Shown: positions 16,008 to 25,174, counted from the stretch's first letter. The stretch: DNA of 64,000 nucleotides from Obscuribacter phosphatis_A (GCA_017303615.1 JAFLCK010000019.1:1-64000), one strand, 5' to 3'. Numbers and translations are program-made. The notes: generated from the letters alone by a model not told the origin.

Positions 16008-17059
16008 TGTCTCTGTTCAAAGCCGAACATTCTTTAGTGGAAGCCGCTTCGCTTTTTGCTGATGAATTGATGCGCCTGGGCATAGACAAAGATGAGGCTC
16101 GCGCAGAGGCTCGCCTCGCCTTATCGACTTTGATGTCTATAGCTTATGGAGTTTTGCCGCTCAAGCATGAGCTTGTGCTTGGTGACAAGGCGGTCGATCT
16201 AGACAGAGTATTGAAAGATAGACGCAATAGGCGCCCCATTCAGTACGCTCTCGGGCAGGCCGACTTTATGGGGCAGACATTTTTAGTTGGCGAAGGGGTG
16301 CTCATCCCCCGTCCTGAAACCGAGCTTTTGGTTGATTTTGTCAGCAGGCGCCTGCGGCAACTCGAGGAGGACCTAGGCATAAGCCACGAGAACGTGCTCT
16401 TGGTAGAGGTTGGAAGTGGCTCCGGCTGCATCTCTATCAGTCTGATGCTGCAGTTTCCGGGCTTGAGGGCGCTTGTTTTTGAATGTTCTTCTCAAGCTGC
16501 CAGGTTCAGCCAAGTCAATGCTGAAAGACACGGCGTAGTGGAGCGGATGGAGCTAATCCTGGCTGATTTCTTCCAGTCTGAGCAGATTGACTTGTTGGCT
16601 AGGCGTTTATTCGAGAGTGGTTGCCATTGCTTCATGGTTTCAAATCCTCCTTATATCGATGCTGCCGAAATGGAAGAACTGCAGCCTGAGGTTAAGCACG
16701 AGCCGGAGTTGGCTCTTAGAGGTTTGGACGCTGACGGTATGGGCTTCTATAGAGGATTTGCCGCCGTGCTTTTGGGGGTGGCCGGAAAACGAACCGATAT
16801 CGGTTCGTTTTCCGAGGCGGCAGCCAAAAAAAATTCAACCGATATCGGTTCGTTTTCCGAGGCGGCAGCCCAAAAAAAATCAACCGATATCGGTTCGTTT
16901 ATAGCTGAGGAAAAACTTGTAGAATTTGCTTTTGAGGTCGGCCACAAACAATCCGGTCCAGTGGCTGAGATCTTCGCTGGCGCTGGATTTCAGCATGTCG
17001 AAGTCAGGCAGGATTTAGCCGGAATCGGGAGAATAGTGGCTGGCCGTCTTATTAAGTAG
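16007..17059 (+). CDS. prmC: PrmC release-factor methyltransferase with tandem-repeat insert
   Basis: This enzyme N5-methylates the Gln of the GGQ motif in release factors. Family motifs are VLIPRPETELLV, the AdoMet loop VEVGSGSGCISISL and the catalytic NPPY at residues 213-216. From GTG 16007, which overlaps the prfA stop, the protein has 350 residues, longer than the usual 280-300. Much of the excess is a 15-residue repeat (TDIGSFSEAAAKKNS, TDIGSFSEAAAQKKS, then TDIGSF) from residue 263. It is encoded by 45-bp tandem units, each holding the palindrome AACCGATATCGGTT. The insert replaces the loop where relatives have a KPGG-type turn, before the strand LVEFAFEVG. The frame stays open and the C-terminal VRQDLAGIGRIVAGR is intact, so the enzyme is probably functional. 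Confidence 0.93.
   Translation: MSLFKAEHSLVEAASLFADELMRLGIDKDEARAEARLALSTLMSIAYGVLPLKHELVLGDKAVDLDRVLKDRRNRRPIQYALGQADFMGQTFLVGEGVLIPRPETELLVDFVSRRLRQLEEDLGISHENVLLVEVGSGSGCISISLMLQFPGLRALVFECSSQAARFSQVNAERHGVVERMELILADFFQSEQIDLLARRLFESGCHCFMVSNPPYIDAAEMEELQPEVKHEPELALRGLDADGMGFYRGFAAVLLGVAGKRTDIGSFSEAAAKKNSTDIGSFSEAAAQKKSTDIGSFIAEEKLVEFAFEVGHKQSGPVAEIFAGAGFQHVEVRQDLAGIGRIVAGRLIK
16783..16895. repeat. Three-copy 45-bp tandem palindromic repeat within prmC
   Basis: Cores AACCGATATCGGTT lie at 16792-16805, 16837-16850 and 16882-16895, spaced exactly 45 bases. The first core sits in a perfect 32-bp palindrome (16783-16814), the others in shorter dyads. The period is a multiple of three, so the reading frame of prmC is kept. 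Confidence 0.93.
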
Positions 17060-17122
17060 GCTTTAAAAAATGTAATATGCTGCTATGATGGAAAAATAGA
17101 GCGTTTTCAGGTTTAAGCAGAT

Positions 17123-18019
17123 ATGGCATCTAAAGACAAAACGCAGAAAGACGGTCTGTTGAGAGCCATATCAACTGACGGAACCATTAGGGCTGTCATA
17201 GCCACTACAACCAATCTGGTTTCTGAGGCGCGTGAGCGTCACGAACTTTCTTTTACTGCCACAGCGGCGCTTGGCAGGGCTCTTACGGCTGGTGTCTTAC
17301 TTGCCCCGATGCTTTTGAGAGATGGGCAGGTGGCATTAAAGTTCCATGGCAACGGACCTCTGGGCAGAATGATGATTGATGCCTCGCCTCGCGGTACGGT
17401 GCGTGGCTATGTCGAGCATCCAAAGGTAGAGCTTCCCCTTAATTCTCTTGGCAATTTCGACGTTGGCTCGGCTGTGGGGCGCAGAGGTTACCTTCATGTC
17501 ACTATTGACTCTGGTTTTGGCGCTCCACACACTTCAACCGTAGAGCTAGCGTCCGGTGAGATTGGAGAGGACGTAAATCGTTATCTAGTTACTTCTGACC
17601 AAACTGGCTCTCTTGTTGTAGTTGGGGTGCATCTAACCAGTCGAGGGGTTGAAGCGGCTGGTGGCTTATTAGTGCAGCTTTTGCCCGACCATACTGAAGA
17701 GACTATATGCAAGATTGAGAACAACATTACTACTTTTGGGACTTTCACATTCTTGATGCGCAGGGGCATGAGTCTCGAAAATATATTACAGAGAATATTG
17801 GCCGGCTTTGAAGTTAGGCCACTAGCGGATGTAATGCCAATCAAGTTTCACTGCAAATGCTCGGAAGATAGATTTGTTGAGGCTCTTAAGGTCCTTCCCG
17901 CTGGCGAATTGTTGTCAATGGCTGAAGAGGATGGGCAGGCAGAAGGACGCTGCCAGTTTTGTAATGAACTTTATCTTGTGAAAAAAGAGAGACTCCTCGA
18001 CTTGGCCAAGGGCCAATGA
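17123..18019 (+). CDS. hslO: Hsp33 redox-regulated holdase
   Basis: This 298-residue cytoplasmic chaperone is activated by oxidation. The redox zinc site is visible as C-x-C in FHCKCSEDR and C-x2-C in GRCQFCNELY near the C-terminus. The N-terminal fold shows the family sequences AALGRALTAG and GNGPLGRM. On oxidative stress the four cysteines release zinc, form disulfides and expose a binding surface. The gene follows prmC by 63 bases on the same strand. The start is the ATG after an AT-rich spacer; no strong ribosome site is apparent. Confidence 0.95.
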   Translation: MASKDKTQKDGLLRAISTDGTIRAVIATTTNLVSEARERHELSFTATAALGRALTAGVLLAPMLLRDGQVALKFHGNGPLGRMMIDASPRGTVRGYVEHPKVELPLNSLGNFDVGSAVGRRGYLHVTIDSGFGAPHTSTVELASGEIGEDVNRYLVTSDQTGSLVVVGVHLTSRGVEAAGGLLVQLLPDHTEETICKIENNITTFGTFTFLMRRGMSLENILQRILAGFEVRPLADVMPIKFHCKCSEDRFVEALKVLPAGELLSMAEEDGQAEGRCQFCNELYLVKKERLLDLAKGQ

Positions 18020-18059
18020 AGTCGAAGAACCTCTCTAATATTCTTTTCTGTCTAGATGC

Positions 18060-18263
18060 TTAGACTGCTCTCTGCACTTTGCCAGCTTTGATGCAAGATG
18101 TGCAGACCTTGAGGCGCTTCACAGTCTTGCCCACAACAGCTTTGAAAGGTTGCAGGTTGGGCAGCCAGCGTCTTTTACCATGCGGGTTAAAGTGCGAACG
18201 AAGGAAAGTGTACTGAACACCAGTCTGGGGTCCTTTGCCGCATACGTCACAACGCTTAGCCAT
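18060..18263 (-). CDS. rpmB: 50S ribosomal protein L28
   Basis: This 67-residue protein begins MAKRCDVCGKGPQTG and contains the L28 core KRRWLPNLQPFKAVV and a C-terminal VCTSCIKAGKV. The CxxC pairs (CDVC and CTSC) indicate the zinc-binding form. An in-frame upstream ATG would add 11 residues, but the family start and a gggat ribosome site 7-8 bases ahead favour the shorter protein. It is convergent with hslO. Confidence 0.95.
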   Translation of the reverse strand: MAKRCDVCGKGPQTGVQYTFLRSHFNPHGKRRWLPNLQPFKAVVGKTVKRLKVCTSCIKAGKVQRAV

Positions 18264-18798
18264 TTTGAAATATCCCGTCCAGTTCTTGTTAGCCAATCGC
18301 CGTATTGATCGGTTTTGATTAGCTAGATTCTCTTAGCGTGCTCGCCTAAATCAATAACGCTCAACAATTAGCTGCCTGTTAGGAACAGCTCAAGCTGAAT
18401 GCCGTTATTAGCTTCGGGCACAAGCAAAGTGTGAATTGTACCACGGCGCATATACATAGGCTTGCTTTTTCGCTTACTTTACTAAGTTTGTAATAGTTCT
18501 AAGTGATCGGCATTTTTTGCCGTTGAAGGGTCCGTTCCTGGGTATAAATCGTGATAGTCTAAACTTGGGTGATCAACCATCCCTCTTTGCGGGTCAAGGA
18601 TGATCGTTGTAAAGGTGTCTCGTTCATATTTGAGTTACTAATATTTCTATTATCGGAAGGTAAGAATTCTGGTTTACAAGATTGTTCTGAGTAATCTTTT
18701 GGGTTACCTTTTAGAACGGTCTTAAGGAGCAAAACCGATAAGCTCCAAAAATTCACCGGAATACTCAGCCGGACGGCGGGGGAAGCAGGAAACAGTAG
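18264..18798. other. 535-base intergenic region between rpmB and mglA
   Basis: No coding sequence is evident in this divergent spacer. A TATAAA at 18543-18548 with a TTGAAG at 18523-18528 (spacing only 14) is a weak promoter candidate for mglA. A small dyad cggca/tgccg lies at 18508-18522. An imperfect catcc/ggatg hairpin lies at about 18578-18604. The mglA leader of about 250 bases may hold regulation, but no known riboswitch was recognised. Confidence 0.4.
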
Positions 18799-19377
18799 AT
18801 GGCACTCGTTAACTACGCGGCACGCGAGATAAACTGCAAAATCGTTTACTACGGCACCGGTCTTGGTGGCAAAACCACGAATTTGAAGTATATCCATGGT
18901 CAGCTTGCTCCTACCACTAGGGGAGAATTGATCAGCCTGGCAACCGAGACTGAACGTACTCTATTTTTCGACTTCTTGCCTCTGGATTTGGGCAGTGTGC
19001 AAGGCTTCAAGACAAGATTCTCACTCTACACCGTTCCCGGTCAGGTTGAGTACAACGCCAGCCGCAAACTCATTCTTAACGGTGTGGACGGAATTATCTT
19101 CGTGGCTGACTCGGATGTCATGCGCTCGAAGGATAACGTTGAATCTTTGCAGAACATGGTGGATAACTTAAAGGAATACTCGCTCACCCTCGACAATATC
19201 CCCTGGGTTTTGCAGTACAACAAACGAGATTTGGCTAATGCCATGCCTATTGAGCGCATGGAGCGCGAACTTAACACTATGGGTGTTCCTAGTTTCGAAG
19301 CCGTAGCTTCTGAAGGTTTGGGCGTTTTTGCTACCTTGAAAGCTATTTCCAAACTCATTCTCAACCGCTTGCAGTAG
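18799..19377 (+). CDS. mglA: MglA-like small GTPase
   Basis: This 192-residue Ras-like GTPase of the MglA family has the P-loop GTGLGGKT at residues 19-26, the switch II region TVPGQVEYN (Thr-Val-Pro-Gly in place of the usual Asp-x-x-Gly) and the guanine-specificity motif NKRD. MglA sets cell polarity and controls gliding or type IV pilus motility in several phyla, normally with the activating protein MglB. No MglB (roadblock) gene is adjacent here. An AGGA ribosome site lies 8 bases before the ATG. Its length is that of the family. Confidence 0.93.
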   Translation: MALVNYAAREINCKIVYYGTGLGGKTTNLKYIHGQLAPTTRGELISLATETERTLFFDFLPLDLGSVQGFKTRFSLYTVPGQVEYNASRKLILNGVDGIIFVADSDVMRSKDNVESLQNMVDNLKEYSLTLDNIPWVLQYNKRDLANAMPIERMERELNTMGVPSFEAVASEGLGVFATLKAISKLILNRLQ

Positions 19378-19482
19378 CACATTTTTCACTGGTAAAAGAA
19401 CATATTCTCGGCTAGTCTTAAGGGTGGGCTGCAACTTGTTTTGCGTCTTGCTATCTAGTGTATATGTCCTTCGTCCGGTGCT

Positions 19483-22368
19483 ATGGTCAAGATCGTCGGT
19501 AAAGAGAGACCATCAAAAGAAGCTGAGATAGCGGCTCTGCGCAGAGCGATAGCGGTTGAGCGGCGCGCCCGCTATGCTGATTTTCAAGGAAGGCACAGCA
19601 CCTTCTCTTATTTCATGCGCAACACCGCTGACCGCCTGGTGCGACGCTTCCCTTTAGATCCTGTTTGGACGACCATTAGAGCGTTTTTCAGGCAGTATCC
19701 AAATTCTGATGTCGCCACGCGTATTTCTATAGTTAGTCGCGCTGAAGAATTATTGGCGCCCTATTTCGACCGACTGGAGCGCGGTTCGGAGACCTCACCC
19801 GTACAAACCAATCAGATTGATGCAGGCTCTGTTCATCGAGTCGGCACCAGTGAATCAAGGGCTGCTAGCAGCGGTATTCCCAGACCGGAGAATCTTGTCG
19901 AGAACAAAGCTGTCACCAAGCCTCCGTCTGGTGCGGTTTCTGCTTCTAGTCCTGGGGGTATGCCTGCCTCTGGTCCGGGTGTTATTGCCGCGTCTGGACC
20001 GGTATCTGGCTCTGGTTCTTTGTCTGCTTCTGGTATTTTGCCTGTAGATAGTCCGGGATCGAAGCCTATCCGGGGTGCAGTTAAATCTGAAAGCAGAGCA
20101 AGTTCAAACACAGAGAGAAACTCAAGTAATTCAACAAATACGACTAAAGAGAGACCGGATAATTCAGGTAAGCAGGGAGCTCGCTCTCAGAATATCGCCG
20201 AGATTCCGGTGCAATTTGTCAAAGGGGTTGGTCCCAAACTGGCTTCACTACTAGATAAGCTTGGTATCACAACGGTAGAGAAATTGCTTTGCCACTATCC
20301 ACGCAAGCACCTCGATTTTCAGAATCGCGAACATATTAGAGACCTTGTCGTTGGTGATGAGGTGAGTATATTCGGGACCATTCGTTCAGTCAGCGCTTAT
20401 CAAGCCAAGAAAGGCAATGTCTCAATTTTGACAGCCATACTCTCTGACGGCACCGGTTCAATCATGGTCAGTCGATTTGTAGGCGGCAAATCGAATAAGT
20501 ATCTACTCGACAGATACAAAGCGCAGTTCCCCAAGGGGGCTCAAGTTCTTGCCTCTGGTGTTGTTGAACGCGATGATTACTCGGGCAAGCTCAAACTAAA
20601 GAACGCAGAGATCGAGATTCTTAGTCTTGCTGGGGGCGATCAACTCTCTGCTGGCTTTCGAGATGATCCGAGCGCTTTAAGCGCACCCGGACAACTCGAT
20701 ATGCCTGAAAGTTTGCACGTCGGGCGTTTAGTCCCTGTTTATCCATTAACAGAGGGGCTATCACTGCGCTATCTTCGCAATATTATTCATAATGCCCTCA
20801 CCGGATATGGTGCTCTCATCGACGACCCTTTACCTGATCTTCTGCGTGAGAAATTTGGCTTGATGGGACTTCGGGAGTCTTTCTCCAAGATTCACTTCCC
20901 CGAGAATCCAGAAGATAAAGATGCCGCCAGGCGTCGTTTGGTTTTTGACGAGTTATTTGCTATTCAATTGCAGATGGCGCACAGACGCTACCAATACGAG
21001 CAGAGAGAAGATGCACTTTCAATTAAGTATGAGCCTGGTGAAAACAGTCTGGTTAATCGTCTAAAGTCTAGTCTTCCTTTTAAACTAACCGGTGCCCAAG
21101 AGCGGGTCTTTGGAGAGATTGCTCGAGACCTGGCTTCAAACAAGCCCATGCACAGACTTGTGCAAGGTGATGTGGGGTCAGGAAAAACGGTGGTTGCGCT
21201 GCTTGCCTTTATGGTCGCCATTGAGAATGGGTTCCAAGGCGCGATGATGGCACCCACTGAAATCCTTGCTGAGCAGCACTACCGGCAGTTTCAACGTTTG
21301 ATGGCGCCGCTCGGTCTTCGTGCCACTCTTGTTCTTGGAAAGCATGGCGCGCGCGAACGTCGTTTGGCTAGGCAAGAAATTCTGTCCGGGCAGAGCCACA
21401 TCGCGGTTGGCACACATGCTTTGCTGGAAGACGACGTTGAGTTTCAAAACTTAGGTTTGATCATCATCGACGAACAGCACCGATTCGGAGTAAAACAAAG
21501 AGCCCGTCTCAAAGCAAAGAGTTTGAATCCCGAACTTCTCACCATGACAGCAACGCCTATTCCTCGAACCATGGCCTTGACTATGCACGGGGACCTTGAT
21601 GTGTCAGAGATTGACGAGTTACCACCTGGTCGTAAGCCGATAATCACCGAAATCGTCATGCCTTCCAAGAAGAAAGCGCTTTGGCAGAAGGTTCGAGAGC
21701 AGATAGAATTGGGGCGCCAAGCTTATATTGTCTTTCCGCTTATTGAAGAGTCAGAATCTCTCTCTGCAAAAGCCGCAACTCAAGAGTACGAAAAACTCAG
21801 AGAGGGTGAGTTTTCCGACTTCAAGCTGGGTCTGATGCACGGAAAACTAAAGCCACAAGAAAAAGACGCCGTCATGGAAGCATTCCGAAAGGGAGAGTTT
21901 CAGATTCTTGTATCTACAACGGTCATAGAAGTTGGGGTGGACGTACCTAACTCGACCATTATGGTAATCGAGAATGCCGACAGATTTGGACTTGCACAGC
22001 TTCACCAACTGCGAGGGCGAGTTGGTCGTGGTGGGGAGCAGTCCTATTGTTATCTTGTATCTGACCTAAAGTCTCAAACTACTCGAGACCGACTGGGAAT
22101 TATGGAGCAGACCAATGATGGTTTCGTAGTCGCGCAGAAGGACCTTGAGATTCGAGGTCCGGGTGAGTTTCTTGGATACAGACAGAGTGGTCTTCCCGAC
22201 CTAGTTCTTGCTGATTTGGTTAACGATGCCAAGATTCTTGAGGAAGCGAGGAACGCAGCGTTGGCGGTAATGCGCACAGATCCGGAGCTTAGCGGTTATC
22301 CTAGCTTGCGTAAGCTGATCGATAAACAAGTGGTTGGTGAACGAACTGAAGCAATGCGTTCTGGGTAA
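19483..22368 (+). CDS. recG: ATP-dependent DNA helicase RecG, N-terminally extended
   Basis: RecG unwinds stalled forks and branched DNA. The core shows a helix-hairpin-helix-like FVKGVGPKLASLLDKLGI, an OB wedge domain, Walker A GDVGSGKT (562-569), the DEQH box (663-666), TATPIPRT and the terminal VGRGGEQSYCYLV region. At 961 residues it is far longer than E. coli RecG (693). The first 105 residues (YADFQGRHSTFSYFM onward) resemble the extension found in cyanobacterial RecG. They are followed by about 130 residues of Ser/Gly/Pro/Ala-rich linker. The start is the ATG at 19483. The stop codon lies at the edge of a 28-bp palindrome. Confidence 0.95.
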   Translation: MVKIVGKERPSKEAEIAALRRAIAVERRARYADFQGRHSTFSYFMRNTADRLVRRFPLDPVWTTIRAFFRQYPNSDVATRISIVSRAEELLAPYFDRLERGSETSPVQTNQIDAGSVHRVGTSESRAASSGIPRPENLVENKAVTKPPSGAVSASSPGGMPASGPGVIAASGPVSGSGSLSASGILPVDSPGSKPIRGAVKSESRASSNTERNSSNSTNTTKERPDNSGKQGARSQNIAEIPVQFVKGVGPKLASLLDKLGITTVEKLLCHYPRKHLDFQNREHIRDLVVGDEVSIFGTIRSVSAYQAKKGNVSILTAILSDGTGSIMVSRFVGGKSNKYLLDRYKAQFPKGAQVLASGVVERDDYSGKLKLKNAEIEILSLAGGDQLSAGFRDDPSALSAPGQLDMPESLHVGRLVPVYPLTEGLSLRYLRNIIHNALTGYGALIDDPLPDLLREKFGLMGLRESFSKIHFPENPEDKDAARRRLVFDELFAIQLQMAHRRYQYEQREDALSIKYEPGENSLVNRLKSSLPFKLTGAQERVFGEIARDLASNKPMHRLVQGDVGSGKTVVALLAFMVAIENGFQGAMMAPTEILAEQHYRQFQRLMAPLGLRATLVLGKHGARERRLARQEILSGQSHIAVGTHALLEDDVEFQNLGLIIIDEQHRFGVKQRARLKAKSLNPELLTMTATPIPRTMALTMHGDLDVSEIDELPPGRKPIITEIVMPSKKKALWQKVREQIELGRQAYIVFPLIEESESLSAKAATQEYEKLREGEFSDFKLGLMHGKLKPQEKDAVMEAFRKGEFQILVSTTVIEVGVDVPNSTIMVIENADRFGLAQLHQLRGRVGRGGEQSYCYLVSDLKSQTTRDRLGIMEQTNDGFVVAQKDLEIRGPGEFLGYRQSGLPDLVLADLVNDAKILEEARNAALAVMRTDPELSGYPSLRKLIDKQVVGERTEAMRSG

Positions 22369-22394
22369 AAATGAACCGATATCGGTTCATTTTT
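22367..22394. repeat. 28-bp perfect palindrome, possible bidirectional terminator
   Basis: The core AACCGATATCGGTT (22374-22387) is extended by AAAAATG and CATTTTT to a perfect 28-bp dyad overlapping the recG stop codon. It lies between the convergent recG and TPR genes. The A-run, GC-containing stem and T-run would work as an intrinsic terminator on both strands. It is identical in sequence to the copy at 34606. Confidence 0.75.
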
Positions 22395-22430
22395 CTACTA
22401 CGAGGCTTCAAATTTCCCTGAAGCTGCCTC

Positions 22431-23903
22431 CTATCCTAGTAGTAGAGGTAAGTCCTCAAGCTGCTCTATGGGCAGTTTGTCCATAGCATCGCGCAATTCT
22501 TTTTGTCGGTTTATCGACAAAAGACGCAACTGTTCTCGTAGATCACTTGCCAGGTTTCTTTCACTTTGGTGATCAGATGTGTCAAGCAAGTCCGCCTTTA
22601 GTTTGAGAGACCAGAGATCGTTAAGGTCATGCTGTAAGAGTTTTTCTGCTGCAGTCAGTGCTTCATCAAGTTTTCCAGACGCCCACTTTATGTGGATGTC
22701 AGCAGACTGAGTTAATCCAAATTGCCCTTCCTGTGCCAGTTGACGTGCGTGCCATTTTCGGGCTTCCTCAAGGTTTCCAGTTTTTGCTAAGCAGATAGTC
22801 TGAATGTTTATCGCGAGTGAATGGTCTGGGCTATTCTGTAGAACTCTGCTAGTTATGGCGAGAGCTTTCTCAAAGTCGCTCTCTCTTGTATGTAGTAGTG
22901 CTACTTGAGTCTGCCACGAAATAGACTGATTGTAGCTTCTTTCAATTTTGAGAAGGAGATTCAGTCCTTCCTTCGCCAACAAACAGTCGTGATAGATACA
23001 GGACAAAACAATGAAGTTGCTTAGATGATCGAGCTTCCGTTCGAAGTTGGAACTTATCGTGGCATAGGCGAGACCCGGCTCTCCGAGCGCGCTTAATGCT
23101 GTTGCCCGAACTATGTGTCCTGTTCCATCTATTAACTGTCCTGGTCTAATATCAGTAAGGAGCGATATGGCTTCACTATAGTTTTCTCTTGACGAGGCGA
23201 TAGCCGCGTTTCCAATTTTCTTGGTATCGGGATACCTACATGTAGTCTTGGCCCAATATGATTCAGCGCTATTGAGCTTTCCGCAGGCCAGTAAGGCAAA
23301 AAGTTTGACCAATAGGACTGATTCTCTGTGTTGCCGAAAGCTTGCTGGATTCTCCGTGAGGTCCAGGACTAGCTGATAGTCTCCTCGCATATAGTGAGAT
23401 ATTAGGATGTTCAAATTGGCTCGTTTATCGGAGGAGTTGATCCGAAGTGCTTTGCGTGAATTTTCAATCGCAGCTTGATAATCTCCGCTGTAGTAAGCCG
23501 CGGCAGCTTGGTTTAGGTATGCTATGGACGAATTGGGATTCTGTTGAATAGCAATGGCAATATCTGATTGCGCTTGAGCAAACTTTCCTTCCAGCATGTT
23601 TAGGTAGGCGAGATTAATGTAGGCGAGCGGATTTCTATCTGATAAAGCTAGGGAGCGGACTAAAAGCTGCTTAGCGGAGTCATATTTCTTTGAGTTGATA
23701 TGGAAAGTTGAACGATAGACGAGTACTTCAGGCAGCAGCATAAAGTAGGCACTTGGTATAGCCAGCAGCATTGTTATCGCCAGAATTGGACTGCCGAAGG
23801 GAAGAAGCAGCGCTAGTCCGCAAGGCAGTGCCATGCAAAAAATGAAGAGGATTAGAATCCTTAGATTTCTGTCGAGCTTAAATATTGTCTTGAATACGTT
23901 CAC
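22431..23903 (-). CDS. Membrane-anchored TPR protein
   Basis: This 490-residue protein has two adjacent N-terminal transmembrane helices (about 15-36 and 38-58). About ten TPR motifs follow, for example LAYLNMLEGKFAQAQSDIAI, AAAAYYSGDYQAAIENSRKA and TICLAKTGNLEEARKWHARQ. The helices probably anchor the TPR superhelix to the inner membrane; the side it faces is not certain. It converges on recG with a terminator-like palindrome between them, and is 134 bases downstream of the transposase-derived gene on the same strand. The start is GTG. No enzyme domain was seen. Confidence 0.72.
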   Translation of the reverse strand: MNVFKTIFKLDRNLRILILFIFCMALPCGLALLLPFGSPILAITMLLAIPSAYFMLLPEVLVYRSTFHINSKKYDSAKQLLVRSLALSDRNPLAYINLAYLNMLEGKFAQAQSDIAIAIQQNPNSSIAYLNQAAAAYYSGDYQAAIENSRKALRINSSDKRANLNILISHYMRGDYQLVLDLTENPASFRQHRESVLLVKLFALLACGKLNSAESYWAKTTCRYPDTKKIGNAAIASSRENYSEAISLLTDIRPGQLIDGTGHIVRATALSALGEPGLAYATISSNFERKLDHLSNFIVLSCIYHDCLLAKEGLNLLLKIERSYNQSISWQTQVALLHTRESDFEKALAITSRVLQNSPDHSLAINIQTICLAKTGNLEEARKWHARQLAQEGQFGLTQSADIHIKWASGKLDEALTAAEKLLQHDLNDLWSLKLKADLLDTSDHQSERNLASDLREQLRLLSINRQKELRDAMDKLPIEQLEDLPLLLG

Positions 23904-24037
23904 AATTAAATTGTTTTGCTTTGCTTTACTCTAGCACTGAGTATTTTATAGCGCACAGCCAAATCCTTTGCTATGGGCAGAGTTGCAGTGGCAGGCATAG
24001 GTGAAGACTCTTTTGGGTCGCATAAGCGTTAAGCAGC

Positions 24038-25174
24038 CTAGGCCCGTTTATGCGTTCTTGAAGCTAGTTCGCTTCGAGTCAAAACAAAACCAAGCGTCTC
24101 TTGACTTTCGTACTTATAGAGCCTTCTGGACCCAATATAACGACTCAAGATACAGGTTTCTAAAAACGAATCTTTGAGGCTCCTGCTCGCGAGCCTGTTG
24201 CACAATCCTATATAGAGCCCAATATACTTTCTGCTGAAGCCCCTAACAATCTCGGACGAAATCATCTCAAATAAGACGAAGGAGTCGTGGATTGATTTTC
24301 TTCTTCTATCACCCGCTGTTGCTTTTAGAGCTTGTTCAATACTAGAAGATTGCGGCTGACTGACTATTCTTTGTGGCGGTGAGATCGTATATTTGCCTCC
24401 TGACGATGCCGCAATCTTGCCGTCGTATTCCAGTTCAGTTAGCGCTGAAAGAACCGTACTACCTTTCAGTTTTGTCCTCTTTGTAAGCTCATCTAAAGTG
24501 CAGTTCTCTTTCCCTAGGCAGGCAATAATCTTGTTTATGGTACTATTGGCGGTATCATCTTTGCCTTTGCTTTCGGTGTCGCTTTTTTTTGTTTTATTAC
24601 GACCAGCTTGTGATTTTCTTTTGCTGTCAGTCTCTTCTGTTATTTCCGCCTCTTCCTCTGGTTTCTTTCTGGCAGGGGTCAATAGTGATCTTTTATTGAA
24701 AAATAAGCGAAATTGTTGAATGGAGAATATTTTGCACTCTGGAATAGCCATTGAATCTTCAATCAAGTACAAACTTGACTTTAATATGTGCAGCGCTGAA
24801 GATTGCGAAATTTCCAGGGTCTGGCCAAGCCACTTAGAACTTACATAGAAGTTCTTTTCCAGTACCCATATAGCGAAGAACCAAGCTCTAAGCTTTTTGA
24901 CTCCGTGGAAAAAGCTTCCTGCTGTAGTAGATCCTTTCTTATTGCAAACTTTACAGCAGAATACTCTATGGTCCGATCTGATCTCTACTATAGAGGAATT
25001 GCATTTTCTGCAATAGAGTAGTCCAGCCTCCTGCATATGCATCACTAGAGCCAGCCAGCAAGATTCATCATCAGGATAGGCTTGATTGAATGAAAGCAGA
25101 ATTTCTTGCCTTTTCTCTTTGTAATATGGTTCAAAGAGTTCTTCCAGATAGCTTCGCTCTTGTTGCTTTTGCAT
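24038..25174 (-). CDS. IS1595-type zinc-ribbon protein with internal winged helix
   Basis: This 378-residue protein begins like an IS1595/ISXO2 transposase. It has a zinc ribbon with C55-x2-C58 and C74-x2-C77, then STTAGSFFHGVKKLRAWFFAIWVLE and a helix-turn-helix (about 112-135). The DDE nuclease domain that should follow is absent. In its place are a charged Lys/Glu linker (168-210) and a DprA-type winged helix (211-266, with ACLGKENCTLDELTKRTKLKG). The C-terminal RGFSRKYIGLYIGLCNRLA resembles the end of ISXO2-like transposases. No terminal inverted repeats were found beside the gene. It is most likely a domesticated DNA-binding protein or a decayed transposase. The call rests on motif recall. 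Confidence 0.6.
   Translation of the reverse strand: MQKQQERSYLEELFEPYYKEKRQEILLSFNQAYPDDESCWLALVMHMQEAGLLYCRKCNSSIVEIRSDHRVFCCKVCNKKGSTTAGSFFHGVKKLRAWFFAIWVLEKNFYVSSKWLGQTLEISQSSALHILKSSLYLIEDSMAIPECKIFSIQQFRLFFNKRSLLTPARKKPEEEAEITEETDSKRKSQAGRNKTKKSDTESKGKDDTANSTINKIIACLGKENCTLDELTKRTKLKGSTVLSALTELEYDGKIAASSGGKYTISPPQRIVSQPQSSSIEQALKATAGDRRRKSIHDSFVLFEMISSEIVRGFSRKYIGLYIGLCNRLASRSLKDSFLETCILSRYIGSRRLYKYESQETLGFVLTRSELASRTHKRA

Noticed and set aside
24038..25174. An intact insertion sequence
   Set aside because: No DDE catalytic domain, no terminal inverted repeats and no target duplication were found around the gene.
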